Positions 9,426 through 18,491 of a stretch of DNA of 43,240 nt are shown piece by piece. The DNA lies in assembly GCA_020404105.1 (NCBI GenBank), contig JADBWH010000046.1, positions 1 to 43,240 on the forward strand. The letters are read 5' to 3'. The translations under genes were made by a program, and so were the position numbers. Source of the stretch: Pseudanabaena sp. M53BS1SP1A06MG (GTDB lineage Bacteria > Cyanobacteriota > Cyanobacteriia > Pseudanabaenales > Pseudanabaenaceae). The notes under the pieces are model-generated. The model worked only from the letters and a program-made list of their open reading frames with translations, searched no databases and was not told the DNA's origin. Each line of letters starts with the position of its first letter. Position 1 is the first letter of the stretch.

Positions 9426-11255
9426 TTAGTTTTGGGCTGGTACAGGAACTGGGGGATTATTGGGTGAATTGCCTTGCTTTTTGATTTGCATGTAGGCTTC
9501 TACAGTTTTGACTGCGAGAGGTGCTGCGATCGCGCTACCACCACCACCACCAGCATTTTCTGCAAAGACCGTTACCACAAATTCAGGTTTCTCGAAGGGC
9601 GCATACAAAGTAAACCATGCATGGTTAGGACGTGGCGGATCTTGTGCTGTACCAGATTTCCCAGCCATGGCAAATTCCGCAGAACTCAGAGATGAAGCAG
9701 TTCCAAACTCAAATACTGATTTGAGCGATTTTTGCAGGGCTGCCAAATTAGTTGGCGATATATTTAGAGATTGTTTCCATTCCCTAGCATCATTATCTTC
9801 GAGGAGCAAATGCGGTCTGATCTTAAAGCCGCCATTGGCGACGCTAGAGGTCATCATCGAAACCTGCACCAGATTAGCTTGGACATCACCCTGACCAATC
9901 GACATATTCAGGGTATTGCCCACATACCAAGGTTCACCCACCACTTTTTGCTTCCACTCTGGATCGGGAACTGTACCTTTAGTCTCTTCCTCCTTAATTT
10001 CAATGCCTGAATATTCACCATAACCATACTTGTGTGACCATTCAGCAAGATTACGTTCACCCACACGCATCCCAACCTGACCAAAGAAAGTATTACTGCT
10101 AAAAGCCATTGCTTCATAGAAGCCAATTGTGCCAAAACCTGCTTTGTTGTGATCCCAAAACTGGAAACCACCCACATCAAGATATGGATATGTGGGCAAT
10201 ACATCACTCGGGCTAAAGGCTTTACTTTCTAGTCCCGCAGTCATAGTCACCACCTTGAAGGTACTCGCGGGAGGATAGACCTGTAGAGTACGATTGACAA
10301 ATGGGTGATCTTTTTCTTGGAGACGTTTCCATGTTGCATCGGAAATTTTGCCAGAGAATAAATTAGGATCAAAAGCTGGATGACTGACCATCGCCAAAAT
10401 TTCACCATTATTTGGATTCATTGCCACGATGCCGCCTTTCTGCTCACCTAAAATCTTCTCAACTGCTTTTTCTAGATCGAGATCAATGGTTAGCTTGACA
10501 GCATTTCCTGCTTTTGGAGGCTTTTGTCCTAAAATTCGCAATACCTTACCAAAGGCATCAACTTCTACCTGTTGACCGCCCCATTCACCACGCAACATTT
10601 TTTCAAAGGCATACTCTACACCTGCTTTACCAATCACATCCCCGGGACGATAACCTTTTTCACGCAATTTAGGTAACTCTTCAGCGGTTAGCTCTCCTGT
10701 ATATCCTAGTAAATGGGCGGCGACATCACCATTAGGATAGTAACGTACCGCTTCTGGCTCCACCTTGACTCCCGATAACTCAAGGCTATGCTCTGAGAGT
10801 GCTGTAGCCAATTTGGGACTAATCGCTGTAGAGATTCTGACTAAATTCGGCGAGTTATATCCCTCCTGTTCTAGTTTGTCAGCAATAGTTTGAGCAGAGA
10901 CACCCATGAACTCTGCTAAGCGCTCGATGATTGGTTGCCATTTCTCCTTGGATTGCGCGATTGGCCAGAGATACACCACATGGGCTAGTCTGCTAGAAGC
11001 AAGAATATTGCCTTTGCGATCAAATAGACGACCACGCTCAGGTGGTTTCGCAATGAGGCGAATTCGATTATTTTCAGCAAGTTGTTGATTGAGATCGCCC
11101 TCAATTAGCTGTAAATAAAATAGTCGTCCCCCCAAAATTCCTAGCAGCATCAATACGCTCAGCAAAAATAGAATTGCGGCTCGCATCCCCTTGCCCATCG
11201 TCCGTATGTTTTCAGTGGGATTAAAGGGAGAATTTTTACGTTGCGTAAAGGTCAT
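9426..11255 (-). CDS. mrdA: Penicillin-binding protein 2 (peptidoglycan transpeptidase)
   Basis: PBP2 is the monofunctional (class B) DD-transpeptidase of the elongation complex and cross-links new peptidoglycan on the periplasmic face of the inner membrane. The 609-residue protein has one N-terminal membrane anchor (about 25-48), a PBP dimer domain with RGRLFDRKG near 74, and a transpeptidase domain. That domain has the SxxK motif STFK at 331-334 (Ser331 nucleophile), SSN at 386-388 and KSGTA at 533-537, so it looks catalytically complete. The C-terminal tail is proline-rich. The gene is transcribed away from the anti-sigma gene and a small ORF at 11304. Confidence 0.95.
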   Translation of the reverse strand: MTFTQRKNSPFNPTENIRTMGKGMRAAILFLLSVLMLLGILGGRLFYLQLIEGDLNQQLAENNRIRLIAKPPERGRLFDRKGNILASSRLAHVVYLWPIAQSKEKWQPIIERLAEFMGVSAQTIADKLEQEGYNSPNLVRISTAISPKLATALSEHSLELSGVKVEPEAVRYYPNGDVAAHLLGYTGELTAEELPKLREKGYRPGDVIGKAGVEYAFEKMLRGEWGGQQVEVDAFGKVLRILGQKPPKAGNAVKLTIDLDLEKAVEKILGEQKGGIVAMNPNNGEILAMVSHPAFDPNLFSGKISDATWKRLQEKDHPFVNRTLQVYPPASTFKVVTMTAGLESKAFSPSDVLPTYPYLDVGGFQFWDHNKAGFGTIGFYEAMAFSSNTFFGQVGMRVGERNLAEWSHKYGYGEYSGIEIKEEETKGTVPDPEWKQKVVGEPWYVGNTLNMSIGQGDVQANLVQVSMMTSSVANGGFKIRPHLLLEDNDAREWKQSLNISPTNLAALQKSLKSVFEFGTASSLSSAEFAMAGKSGTAQDPPRPNHAWFTLYAPFEKPEFVVTVFAENAGGGGGSAIAAPLAVKTVEAYMQIKKQGNSPNNPPVPVPAQN

Positions 11256-11303
11256 ACTTCTTGGGAAAGATTTTTTCGCTAGAATAGGAACTATTAATAT
11301 TGT

Positions 11304-11453
11304 ATGGTGGACGTGAATTTAGTTGATTCCATTGTGGACTGGTTACAAAGTAAATCTTTGCGACTAGAACCCCATAAGACGATAGCTGTAACAGTTTTCT
11401 CAGAGGAGCTAAGAGGACGTGATTGTGACACCTGTGCGTCCCGTAGGGCATAA
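11304..11453 (+). CDS. Small ORF (49 residues) overlapping the anti-sigma gene, function unknown
   Basis: An ATG at 11304 opens a 49-codon frame that starts MVDVNLVDSIVDWLQSK and ends in CDTC-ASRRA. The N-terminal part has the look of an amphipathic helix. Its last 29 bases overlap, in another frame, the start of the RsbW-like gene, so it could be a translational leader for it. An AGGAA lies 13 bases before the ATG, rather far for a ribosome-binding site. I do not recognise the family. It may be real or chance. Confidence 0.4.
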   Translation: MVDVNLVDSIVDWLQSKSLRLEPHKTIAVTVFSEELRGRDCDTCASRRA

Positions 11454-11856
11454 GTGGAGTAACCTTAGTTTTACTTCAACACTCTACCTTTCCCCAGTAC
11501 TAGACTTGTTACTTAACGAAGTGCCGTCGGAATGGCAAGCGGAATTGAGGCTAGGTTTACAAGAGGCTTTGGTAAATGCGGTAAAACATGGAAATTCTTT
11601 AGACCCATGTAAGCAGATCACTGTGAAATTTTCGATCATTTCGCAAATATACTGCTGGGTCATTACTGATCAAGGTATTGAACCTCAATTATTTGAAGTT
11701 GGTAATGAAGAACCAACACCATGTCATGACTTGGAACGTGGTAGAGGCTTTTATATACTCCGCAAAATTTTTGACCATGTGCAGTGGGATAGCGATATCC
11801 ATCGGTTAACTCTATGTAAAAAGATTGCTCGCTCCAGTAAACCAGTGATTGTTTAA
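11425..11856 (+). CDS. RsbW-like anti-sigma factor / serine kinase (HATPase_c_2)
   Basis: These small GHKL-fold ATPases bind a sigma factor or its antagonist and phosphorylate a STAS-domain anti-anti-sigma protein on serine. The sequence has the N-box EALVNAVKHGN, the ATP-lid region with ITDQG, and a glycine-rich RGRGFYILRKIFD near the C-terminus. Two GTG codons can start it. GTG at 11425 has GAGGA 7 bases upstream, while GTG at 11419 is too close to that site, so 11425 is preferred (143 residues). A STAS protein with the target serine is encoded at 31493 in this window, but no sigma gene is adjacent. Confidence 0.85.
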   Translation: MTPVRPVGHKWSNLSFTSTLYLSPVLDLLLNEVPSEWQAELRLGLQEALVNAVKHGNSLDPCKQITVKFSIISQIYCWVITDQGIEPQLFEVGNEEPTPCHDLERGRGFYILRKIFDHVQWDSDIHRLTLCKKIARSSKPVIV

Positions 11857-12047
11857 GATTGATAACTTTGGCATTTTAAAAAGTCTTGCCATGATTTCTG
11901 GATGTTTAATGCTATGGTTTTATAATTTTTTAATAATTTTGCGATATTAATGCAAATCTACAGACAAAGTAGCATATTTGACATAAAGTTTAAAATAAGG
12001 TTATGGAAATCTTATGTAAACATCTCTACTAAGGGTAACTTGAACCA

Positions 12048-14333
12048 ATGACTCCGATGACATTATTAGCTGAGGCTCCAGTAGAACGTCTAGGTCAGTC
12101 TCTAGACTATGAAAAAGCACGAAATTGCAATGAACTAGTGGGTGCATGGATACCAGAATGGTTGCAGTGTTGTTGGGAAAAGTCACAAAGGGGAGAGAGC
12201 TTAGAGGATGAGGATGTTGTTTGTCGAGCTTTAGAATTTGCCTATCGGCTACATGATGGGCAATGTCGTGCTTCAGGTGAGCCATATATTTTGCATCCGA
12301 TCGCTGTGGCTTCGATTTTGAAGGATCTAGGGGGAAGCAATGCGATGATCGCCGCAGGTTTCCTGCATGATGTGGTTGAGGATACTGATGTAACTTGTGA
12401 ACAAATTGAAGAAAAGTTTGGCAAGGAAGTCAGGCAGTTAGTTGAAGGGGTCACAAAATTATCGAAGCTGAGTTTTGAGAGTAAAACTGAAAGTCAAGCT
12501 GAAAACTTCCGACGCATGTTTCTAGCGATGGCTCAGGACATCCGTGTAATTATCGTGAAGCTTGCTGATCGACTCCACAATATGCGAACGCTAGAGCATC
12601 TGCGCCCTGAGAAACAAGTTTTAATTTCTAGAGAAACTAGAGAAATTTTTGCACCTTTAGCCAATCGTCTTGGCTTAGGACAAATCAAGTGGGAACTTGA
12701 AGATATTGCTTTTAAATATATTGAACCAGAGCAATATCAAATGATGGAGTCTCTAGTTACGGAAACTCGCGAGAGTCGTCAAGAGCAACTCGTGGAAGTG
12801 ACAAAGATTTTGGGCGATCGCTTAAAGTCAATGGGATTAGAAGATTTTGAAATCAGCGGTAGACCCAAGCATCTGTACGGTATTTTCCGCAAAATGGAAC
12901 GCCAACAGAAACAGTACAATGAGATTTACGATATCCAAGCAGTGCGCTTGATTGTCAATACCAAAGAGGAATGTTACCGTGTTCTCGCTGTCGTCCATGA
13001 TCATTTTTGTCCAATTCCCGGACGCTTTAAAGACTACATTGGCTTGCCGAAACCAAACCGCTATCAATCTCTCCATACGGCGGTAATTGGTCCGAAGGGT
13101 CAACCTGTAGAAGTACAGATTCGCACATGGGAAATGCATCACATCGCGGACTATGGCATTGCGGCTCATTGGAAATATAAAGAGAGTAACTCTACCAGCA
13201 AGCCTCTCAAGGGCGATGATCAGAAATTTACTTGGTTGCGTCAGTTGGTGGAATGGCAGCGTGAACTGAAAGATCCTCAGGAATATTTAGATAGTGTTAA
13301 GGAATATTTATTTGATAGTGAAGTTTATGTCTTTAGTCCCAAGGGCGATGTCTATTGTTTACCAAGGGGCGCAACTCCTGTAGATTTTGCTTATCGGGTA
13401 CATACGGAAGTGGGTAATCATTGCTCAGGTGCTTTAGTCAATAGCGTCATGGTTCCACTGAATCGTCCCCTGAAGCATGGCGATATTGTCACGATTCTCA
13501 CGCAAAATAATGCCCACCCCAGCACGGACTGGATTAACTTTGTTGCCACAAACTCCGCAAAATCGAGAATTCGGCAATGGTTTAAGCGATCACGCCGAGA
13601 GGAAAATCTTGCCCTTGGTCGCAGTGCCTTAGAAAAGGAATTGGGCAAAAATGGCTTAGATGCCTTGCTCAAATCCGATCAGATGCTCAAGCTTGCTGAG
13701 CGCTGTAACTACCATACTGTTGATGATCTGTTGGCAGGCATTGGCTATGGTGAAACCTCAATTAATGCGGTTGTCAATAAATTACGGGAGCATCAACATA
13801 GCGATCGCTATTTTAATCATCAAGTTAATCCACAAAAATTTGAAGCTCGTCATGAACCTAGTCATAGTCATAACTCTAAGTCGCCAATTTTGGGCTTAGA
13901 GGGTATGGTGTATTCGATCGCAGGTTGTTGTGCGCCTCTCCCTGGTGAAGCCATTACGGGTATAGTTGCCTTAGGTAGCAATCGGGGCATCACGATTCAT
14001 CGTAATGATTGCAATAATTTGGCAAATATTCCTAGCGATCGCCTCTTACATGTAGCTTGGAATCAGCGTAAAGAGCATGATCAAGTGGTCACCTATCCAA
14101 TTGATATTCGCGTGGAAACCATAGATCGTGTGGGTGTTTTGCGTGATATTTTGACGAGGCTTTCGGACAATAGGATTAATGTGCGTCGTGCTAATGTGCA
14201 AACTAAAAAAGGTAAAGCTGCGATTATTGATTTAAGTATTGATATTAGTGATCGCCACCAATTTGATCGGGTCTGCAATCAAATCAAAAAAATGTCAGAT
14301 ATCCTTTCGGTTTCTCGCCTAGTTACTGAGTAA
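12048..14333 (+). CDS. Bifunctional (p)ppGpp synthetase/hydrolase (Rel/SpoT homologue)
   Basis: The enzyme makes (p)ppGpp from ATP and GTP/GDP and also hydrolyses it, setting the stringent response. The 761-residue protein has the usual order. An HD hydrolase domain carries the ILHP motif near 81-84 and HDVVED at 107-112, with LADRLHNMRT further on. A RelA/SpoT synthetase domain has GRPKHLYGI and GRFKDYIGLPKPN-RYQSLHT. A TGS domain lies at about 410-470, then a helical region with the CC-containing SIAGCCAPLPGE, and an ACT domain at about 690-760. The complete HD motif implies hydrolase activity. It is probably the organism's single long RSH. The ATG at 12048 has an AAGGGTAAC region upstream. 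Confidence 0.95.
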   Translation: MTPMTLLAEAPVERLGQSLDYEKARNCNELVGAWIPEWLQCCWEKSQRGESLEDEDVVCRALEFAYRLHDGQCRASGEPYILHPIAVASILKDLGGSNAMIAAGFLHDVVEDTDVTCEQIEEKFGKEVRQLVEGVTKLSKLSFESKTESQAENFRRMFLAMAQDIRVIIVKLADRLHNMRTLEHLRPEKQVLISRETREIFAPLANRLGLGQIKWELEDIAFKYIEPEQYQMMESLVTETRESRQEQLVEVTKILGDRLKSMGLEDFEISGRPKHLYGIFRKMERQQKQYNEIYDIQAVRLIVNTKEECYRVLAVVHDHFCPIPGRFKDYIGLPKPNRYQSLHTAVIGPKGQPVEVQIRTWEMHHIADYGIAAHWKYKESNSTSKPLKGDDQKFTWLRQLVEWQRELKDPQEYLDSVKEYLFDSEVYVFSPKGDVYCLPRGATPVDFAYRVHTEVGNHCSGALVNSVMVPLNRPLKHGDIVTILTQNNAHPSTDWINFVATNSAKSRIRQWFKRSRREENLALGRSALEKELGKNGLDALLKSDQMLKLAERCNYHTVDDLLAGIGYGETSINAVVNKLREHQHSDRYFNHQVNPQKFEARHEPSHSHNSKSPILGLEGMVYSIAGCCAPLPGEAITGIVALGSNRGITIHRNDCNNLANIPSDRLLHVAWNQRKEHDQVVTYPIDIRVETIDRVGVLRDILTRLSDNRINVRRANVQTKKGKAAIIDLSIDISDRHQFDRVCNQIKKMSDILSVSRLVTE

Positions 14334-14408
14334 GTCGAGAGAATTTCTTGCTCTCTCATCTGAATCAGGAAAATCTTCGCTTGAACTATTTTATGGGATT
14401 AACCAATC

Positions 14409-14993
14409 ATGAACTTTCACACCCTAGATCTCAGTCCAGTCATTATGCTGACTCGTGAAGAGTTTATTAAGCTTTGTGCGGCAAATCCTGAAATGAAGCT
14501 AGAGCGTTCGGCTAAAGGAGAATTAATCGTTATGTCCCCGACGGATGGTGAAACTGGTAGTTTTAACTCTGACCTCAACGGTGAACTATATATATGGAAT
14601 CACTCATGCAAACAAGGTAAAACCTTTGATTCATCGACAGGTTTTAGTTTACCGAAGGGTAGCGATCGCTCACCTGATGCGGCATGGATTTCGTTAGCAA
14701 AATGGGAATCACTTACTCCTGAGCAGCGCAAAGGCTTTTTACCCATCTGTCCTGAATTCCTCATTGAGCTTTTATCACCCAGTGACTCATGGAAACAGGG
14801 GCAAGTAAAAATGGAAGAATATATGGACAATGGCTGCCTTTTGGCTTGGTTGATCGATCCAAAACATAAGCGTGTTGCTATCTATCGCCAAGGACAACCC
14901 GTTGAGATTTTAGAAAATCCTCAAACTCTTTCAGGGGAAGAAGTGTTACCAAATTTTGTTTTAGATGTTAGTAGTATATTTGGCTGGGGCTAG
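14409..14993 (+). CDS. Uma2 family protein (putative PD-(D/E)XK nuclease, DUF820)
   Basis: This 194-residue protein belongs to a family greatly expanded in cyanobacteria and predicted, but mostly not shown, to be restriction-like nucleases. Family features seen are MLTREEFIKLC near the start, ERSAKGELIVMSPT, SPDAAW near residue 92, PEFLIELLSPSD near 118 (core acidic residues) and KMEEYMDNGCLLAWLIDP. It ends 71 bases before a second member of the same family. Function in the cell is unknown. Confidence 0.85.
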   Translation: MNFHTLDLSPVIMLTREEFIKLCAANPEMKLERSAKGELIVMSPTDGETGSFNSDLNGELYIWNHSCKQGKTFDSSTGFSLPKGSDRSPDAAWISLAKWESLTPEQRKGFLPICPEFLIELLSPSDSWKQGQVKMEEYMDNGCLLAWLIDPKHKRVAIYRQGQPVEILENPQTLSGEEVLPNFVLDVSSIFGWG

Positions 14994-15064
14994 AGCCTTT
15001 ACGGTGATCGTCCTCACCTAAAAATTCATGTTAGAATCGCGCTAATGTATCTCCCAGAGTTACT

Positions 15065-15868
15065 ATGCAAACCACGCAAACACCCATTAAAACTAACGCC
15101 TCACCACCTCCTAACATTCCCTCCACACCCATCAATATTCCCGATCATAAGCAACTGCCAGAATCAGACGGAACCTTTGTGAAAAATTTTCAGGAACACC
15201 CACAAAGTATTGTTTTAACTAGCTCCATCACTCCAATCCTAGAAAAATTACATCCCGATGGACGTTACTGCATTGGTCAAGACAGTGGCATTTACTGGCG
15301 ACTAATAGAACCACCCGAAAAAGGAGCTGAAGCCCCCGACTGGTTTTATGTTCCTAATGTATCGCCACTGCTTGATGGTGAGTATCGGCGTTCCTATGTT
15401 TTGTGGAAAGAGTTTGTTGCACCTTTAATCGCAATTGAATTTGTATCTGGTAATGGGGATGAAGAAAGAGACACAACGCCGCCCAGTGAAACCGACAAAG
15501 CAGGAAAATTCTGGGTTTATGAGCAGGCAATTCGCATTCCTTTTTATGCCATTTTTGATACATGGCGAGACAGTCTGGAAGTCTATCACTTAGTTGATGG
15601 ACGCTATATCAAAGTACAGCCCAATGATCGCGGACATTTTGCGATCGCACCGATGGGCGTGGAACTTGGGCTGAAATTAGAGAATGGTGTATCTTGGTTG
15701 CGCTGGTGGGATGAGTCGGGGAATTTGTTGTTAACTGGTGATGAACGAGCAGCACAAGCTGAAGCGATCGCTGATCAACAACGGACGATCGCCGATCAAG
15801 AGCGGCAACAAAAAGAAAAATTAGCGAATTATTTAAGGTCGATCGGCGTTGATCCTGATGCAATTTAG
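15065..15868 (+). CDS. Uma2 family protein, longer form (DUF820)
   Basis: This 267-residue protein is of the same broad family as the gene before it but only distantly similar. A proline-rich N-terminal 40 residues are followed by the core, with PDWFYVPNV, LIAIEFVSGNG with the conserved acidic residue, and a tyrosine/lysine region GKFWVYEQAIRIPFYAIFD. The C-terminal 40 residues form a charged helix with repeated ADQQRTIADQE, likely a coiled coil. It is the 'EFVSGNG' subtype common in cyanobacteria. The biochemical role is unproven. Confidence 0.82.
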   Translation: MQTTQTPIKTNASPPPNIPSTPINIPDHKQLPESDGTFVKNFQEHPQSIVLTSSITPILEKLHPDGRYCIGQDSGIYWRLIEPPEKGAEAPDWFYVPNVSPLLDGEYRRSYVLWKEFVAPLIAIEFVSGNGDEERDTTPPSETDKAGKFWVYEQAIRIPFYAIFDTWRDSLEVYHLVDGRYIKVQPNDRGHFAIAPMGVELGLKLENGVSWLRWWDESGNLLLTGDERAAQAEAIADQQRTIADQERQQKEKLANYLRSIGVDPDAI

Positions 15869-15964
15869 TTTTGAGATCTCCCAAAAGCACAACCCCACAA
15901 ACACGAAATCCACCCAATTTTGCAATCTTTAAAAAATTGAGATAAACTCGGCTTTTTCAACAAG

Positions 15965-16231
15965 TTGTTGTCCTTGGGGCGATCGCACGAACTCGCTAAA
16001 CCTGCCGAGCCTCGATTCTCCCCAGATGCCGCCGTTAATTATACTCCACCCGCTACATTGGTTATCCCACCGATTAAAATTGTTACCATTAATCCACCAA
16101 ATCAGGGAGTAATTACTTATGATATTACCGACTATACTACTGTTATATTAGGTGCTGCGCTCTTAGGCTTCGGTTTATATCGACTCTACTTAGCTTTTCC
16201 TTTAGCTTTGGGCGGTTTGGTTTTTGCTTAA
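15965..16231 (+). CDS. Hypothetical protein with hydrophobic C-terminus, possibly a gene remnant
   Basis: The frame gives 88 residues from a TTG codon; there is no ATG. The first 50 residues are proline-rich (for example PPATLVIPPIKIV) and the last 30 are hydrophobic (TTVILGAALLGFGLYRLYLAFPLALGG), enough for one or two membrane passes. It ends 20 bases from the convergent ankyrin gene. I do not recognise it. Given the RHS-repeat scrap at 17684 it may be another piece of a decayed surface or toxin gene, which is inference. Confidence 0.3.
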   Translation: MLSLGRSHELAKPAEPRFSPDAAVNYTPPATLVIPPIKIVTINPPNQGVITYDITDYTTVILGAALLGFGLYRLYLAFPLALGGLVFA

Positions 16232-16251
16232 TTTTATCTAAATCTTTGATA

Positions 16252-17637
16252 CTAAGAAGAGCATAAAATGCCTACAACTTGCTTATGATTATTTTGTTCA
16301 GCATAATCTAGTGCTGTCCATCCTCGAATATCTTGTTTTTTAACATCTGCCCCTGCTTCCATCAAAACTTGAACAATTCCAAGATATCCCATTGAAGCAG
16401 CAAGCATTAACAACGTAAATCCTCCCCCTAAATCTTGATCAACATTAGCACCTGCTTTAATCAACGCTCTAACAACGTCTAAATGTCCTCCTGAAACCGC
16501 AGGATTTAAGGCACTTTGCTGATCACAATTAACCTTAGCTCCGGCTTTGAGTAATCGTTCAACCACGACTAAATGTCCAGCATCAGCCGCACACCATAGA
16601 GGCGAAATTTTAACAGGAAATTGAGCAACTAATTCACTCATCATATTTTCAGCTAATGTGCCTAGAAATCCTGCAAAAAAATTTTGAGGCATACTTTCAG
16701 AAACATTAATTGTTGTTGTTTCTACATGAGGATTAACTTGAGCCTCTGCTTGTAGCAAAATCTCTACCATAGCTAAATCTCCCCTAGATGCAGCAATAGC
16801 AAGCGCAGTTGCGTGTCCCTGCTTATTGGTTGCATTTACATTTGCTCCAGCTATCAGCCATTCTTCAACTCGTTGAAGATTACCGTCAGTTACAGATTGA
16901 ATCAAAGAAGAATCTATAAAGCTTTGATTATTTTGAAATTCACTTCGTGATCCTACATCTGTCCCCTCAGTTAATACTTTTTGTAGTGCTTCTAAATTGC
17001 AACCAAAGAATGGCTGATAAATGTTAGCTATTTCAAAAAGTGGCTGAGATTTTTGCTCGATGGATGCGAGTCCAAAACGAGAAACTAACTTAAAATTCTC
17101 TGGTTCTTCTTCCTCTAAAATACCTTGCTCAATGGAGGCAAAGTCTAAACAGATACGCTCCTGATCTATGTTTAATAAGGCTGCTAATTCAATTAATTTA
17201 TCCTCCTCAAAAGTGTATTTTTTATTAAGAATGTCAACAATTTCTTGAGAAGAAGTCCCAAGCTTACAATAGGGTAATAACGCTTTAGATTTTCCTTTAA
17301 GTCGATTTCTAGTAGTTGAGCTTACCTTTTCCCAATAATCTGACCGAGAATTATATTCATCCACTAATTTCCCTTGTTTATAGATTAAATAAATTAATAT
17401 ATCACTGTCATGAACTAAAAAAGCTAAAACATCGGTAGCTAAGTGACCAGATAAATCTTTGGCTAGGCGATGCAATTCTTGTTCATTTTGTTGATCGGAA
17501 AATTCATCGTAAACACTTACCCAGCCTTGTTTAAAAGAGGATACATAAGCACGAGATTCTATAAGATTTTGTAAGGTTTTAATGATCTTAGCAGTTTTAG
17601 TTTCTCGCACTTGGTAATTGACAAAGAAAGTACCCAC
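16252..17637 (-). CDS. Ankyrin-repeat protein with conserved N-terminal domain
   Basis: The protein has an N-terminal domain of about 250 residues (GTFFVNYQVRETKTAK..., later VLAFLVHDSDILIYLIY) that I cannot assign. The C-terminal half has about six ankyrin units, recognisable by GHLDVVRALIKAGANV and GYLGIVQVLMEAGADV. A non-ankyrin insert with ENMMSELVAQF sits between the second and third units. An ATG at 17679 gives 475 residues, but its first residues overlap the RHS-repeat remnant on the other strand. The GTG at 17637 starts exactly at the GTFFVNYQV segment and is the better start (461 residues). Ankyrin proteins next to RHS genes are often immunity proteins, so that role is a reasonable guess only. 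Confidence 0.8.
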   Translation of the reverse strand: MGTFFVNYQVRETKTAKIIKTLQNLIESRAYVSSFKQGWVSVYDEFSDQQNEQELHRLAKDLSGHLATDVLAFLVHDSDILIYLIYKQGKLVDEYNSRSDYWEKVSSTTRNRLKGKSKALLPYCKLGTSSQEIVDILNKKYTFEEDKLIELAALLNIDQERICLDFASIEQGILEEEEPENFKLVSRFGLASIEQKSQPLFEIANIYQPFFGCNLEALQKVLTEGTDVGSRSEFQNNQSFIDSSLIQSVTDGNLQRVEEWLIAGANVNATNKQGHATALAIAASRGDLAMVEILLQAEAQVNPHVETTTINVSESMPQNFFAGFLGTLAENMMSELVAQFPVKISPLWCAADAGHLVVVERLLKAGAKVNCDQQSALNPAVSGGHLDVVRALIKAGANVDQDLGGGFTLLMLAASMGYLGIVQVLMEAGADVKKQDIRGWTALDYAEQNNHKQVVGILCSS

Positions 17638-17683
17638 TCTCAGAATTGTAAATATTTTTCCAGTTACCAATTCTACCATTCCT

Positions 17684-17797
17684 TACAGAAATTATGATGA
17701 ACGCAACCGACTGATTAAGAAAACCTTACCCAATAATAACCAAGTTACCTATACTTATACGCTTACGGGTCAACGTGCTACAGAAATCAATAGATCT
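17684..17797 (+). pseudogene. RHS/YD-repeat remnant
   Basis: One plus-strand frame reads YDERNRLIKKTLPNNNQVTY and then TYTLTGQRATEI, a clear RHS (YD) repeat of the kind that builds the shell of polymorphic toxins. Only about one repeat survives. It is cut at its left by the start of the ankyrin gene and at its right by a run of small dispersed repeats. It has no start codon of its own. It shows that an RHS gene once stood here. Confidence 0.75.
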
Positions 17798-17803
17798 TGT
17801 AGG

Positions 17804-17877
17804 TTGGGTTGACAACAGAAACCCAACATCATCCCCCGATTATTCTTCATGTTATGGGTTGGGTGGCACTTCGTTTA
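17804..17877. repeat. Dispersed GGTTGGGTT palindromic repeat
   Basis: TTGGGTT near 17812 is followed by AAACCCAA about 8 bases later, then ATGGGTTGGGT near 17857, which can pair with the ACCCAAC at about 17830. This looks like one of the small noncoding repeats common in cyanobacteria. It joins the RHS scrap to the next repeat. Confidence 0.45.
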
Positions 17878-17889
17878 GCCGATCTTGTA

Positions 17890-17985
17890 GGGTGCGTTAG
17901 GCGGCGATAATCTCTGTTAAAAAACTAAAATTAACAATCCGCCGTAACGCACCAACTTCATCATTAAATTGGTACATTACGCTAT
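17890..17985 (+). repeat. 96-bp dispersed repeat, left copy
   Basis: It begins GGGTGCGTTAGGCGGCGATA and ends TTACGCTAT, with internal GTAACGCACC complementary to GGTGCGTTA-type words. It matches 18481-18576 in the same orientation at about 83 of 96 positions counted by eye. The two copies flank the acyl-carrier-like gene. Confidence 0.75.
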
Positions 17986-18063
17986 ATTTTTGACATTACA
18001 TTTTCTCTTTCTCTTTGGATTTACTATTGGCTACACTTCTGGCTCTTTTATTCGAAATTCTTA

Positions 18064-18491
18064 TGATCAATATTTTTCTACAGATAATTAAAGAGCTTTT
18101 TTTAAAAATGTGGGTAAATCAACCGATAAATCCAGATCAATTTTCCCAACGTCCTGATCTAACTAATGATGAGTTTCTTGAGGGACTGTATCTATCAACT
18201 GAGAATGAGTTTGCGTTAGCACAAAAAACAGTAGAATGTTGTCGAAGGCAATTAGAAAAAGCTTATCAAGTTCCTACTAATAAGTTTTATCCAAATGATA
18301 GCTTTCTAGATATTATTAATCTTCCAAATTCAGACTGGGATATGTTAGAACTCGTACTTGCTCTTGAAGAAACTTTAGGTATTGATATTGATGAAGAACA
18401 AGTTCCTAATTGGACTGATAAAGAAATGACTTTGGGAAAATGGATCAAAGAATTTATCTCTAGAGTCAGTCAATCCAGTAGAGTGCGTTAG
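18064..18491 (+). CDS. Acyl-carrier-like small protein of unknown function
   Basis: The C-terminal 70 residues have the pattern of an acyl carrier protein: NSDWDMLELVLALEETLGID resembles the helix-2 region DSLDMVELVMALEE of ACPs. However, the serine that would carry phosphopantetheine is not in the usual place; Asp-Trp-Asp is there instead. The open frame extends upstream to a TTG at 18015 through a hydrophobic stretch, but ATG codons at 18064 or 18109 are better starts, and 18109 (MWVNQPINPDQF) matches the hydrophilic body. The last 11 bases overlap the right-hand 96-bp repeat, so the final few residues are repeat-encoded. It may be an immunity or adaptor protein of the decayed RHS locus (inference). 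Confidence 0.7.

Noticed and set aside
9508-9894. 128-codon plus-strand frame inside the PBP2 gene
   Set aside because: It is antisense to the conserved transpeptidase domain of PBP2 and has no domain of its own.
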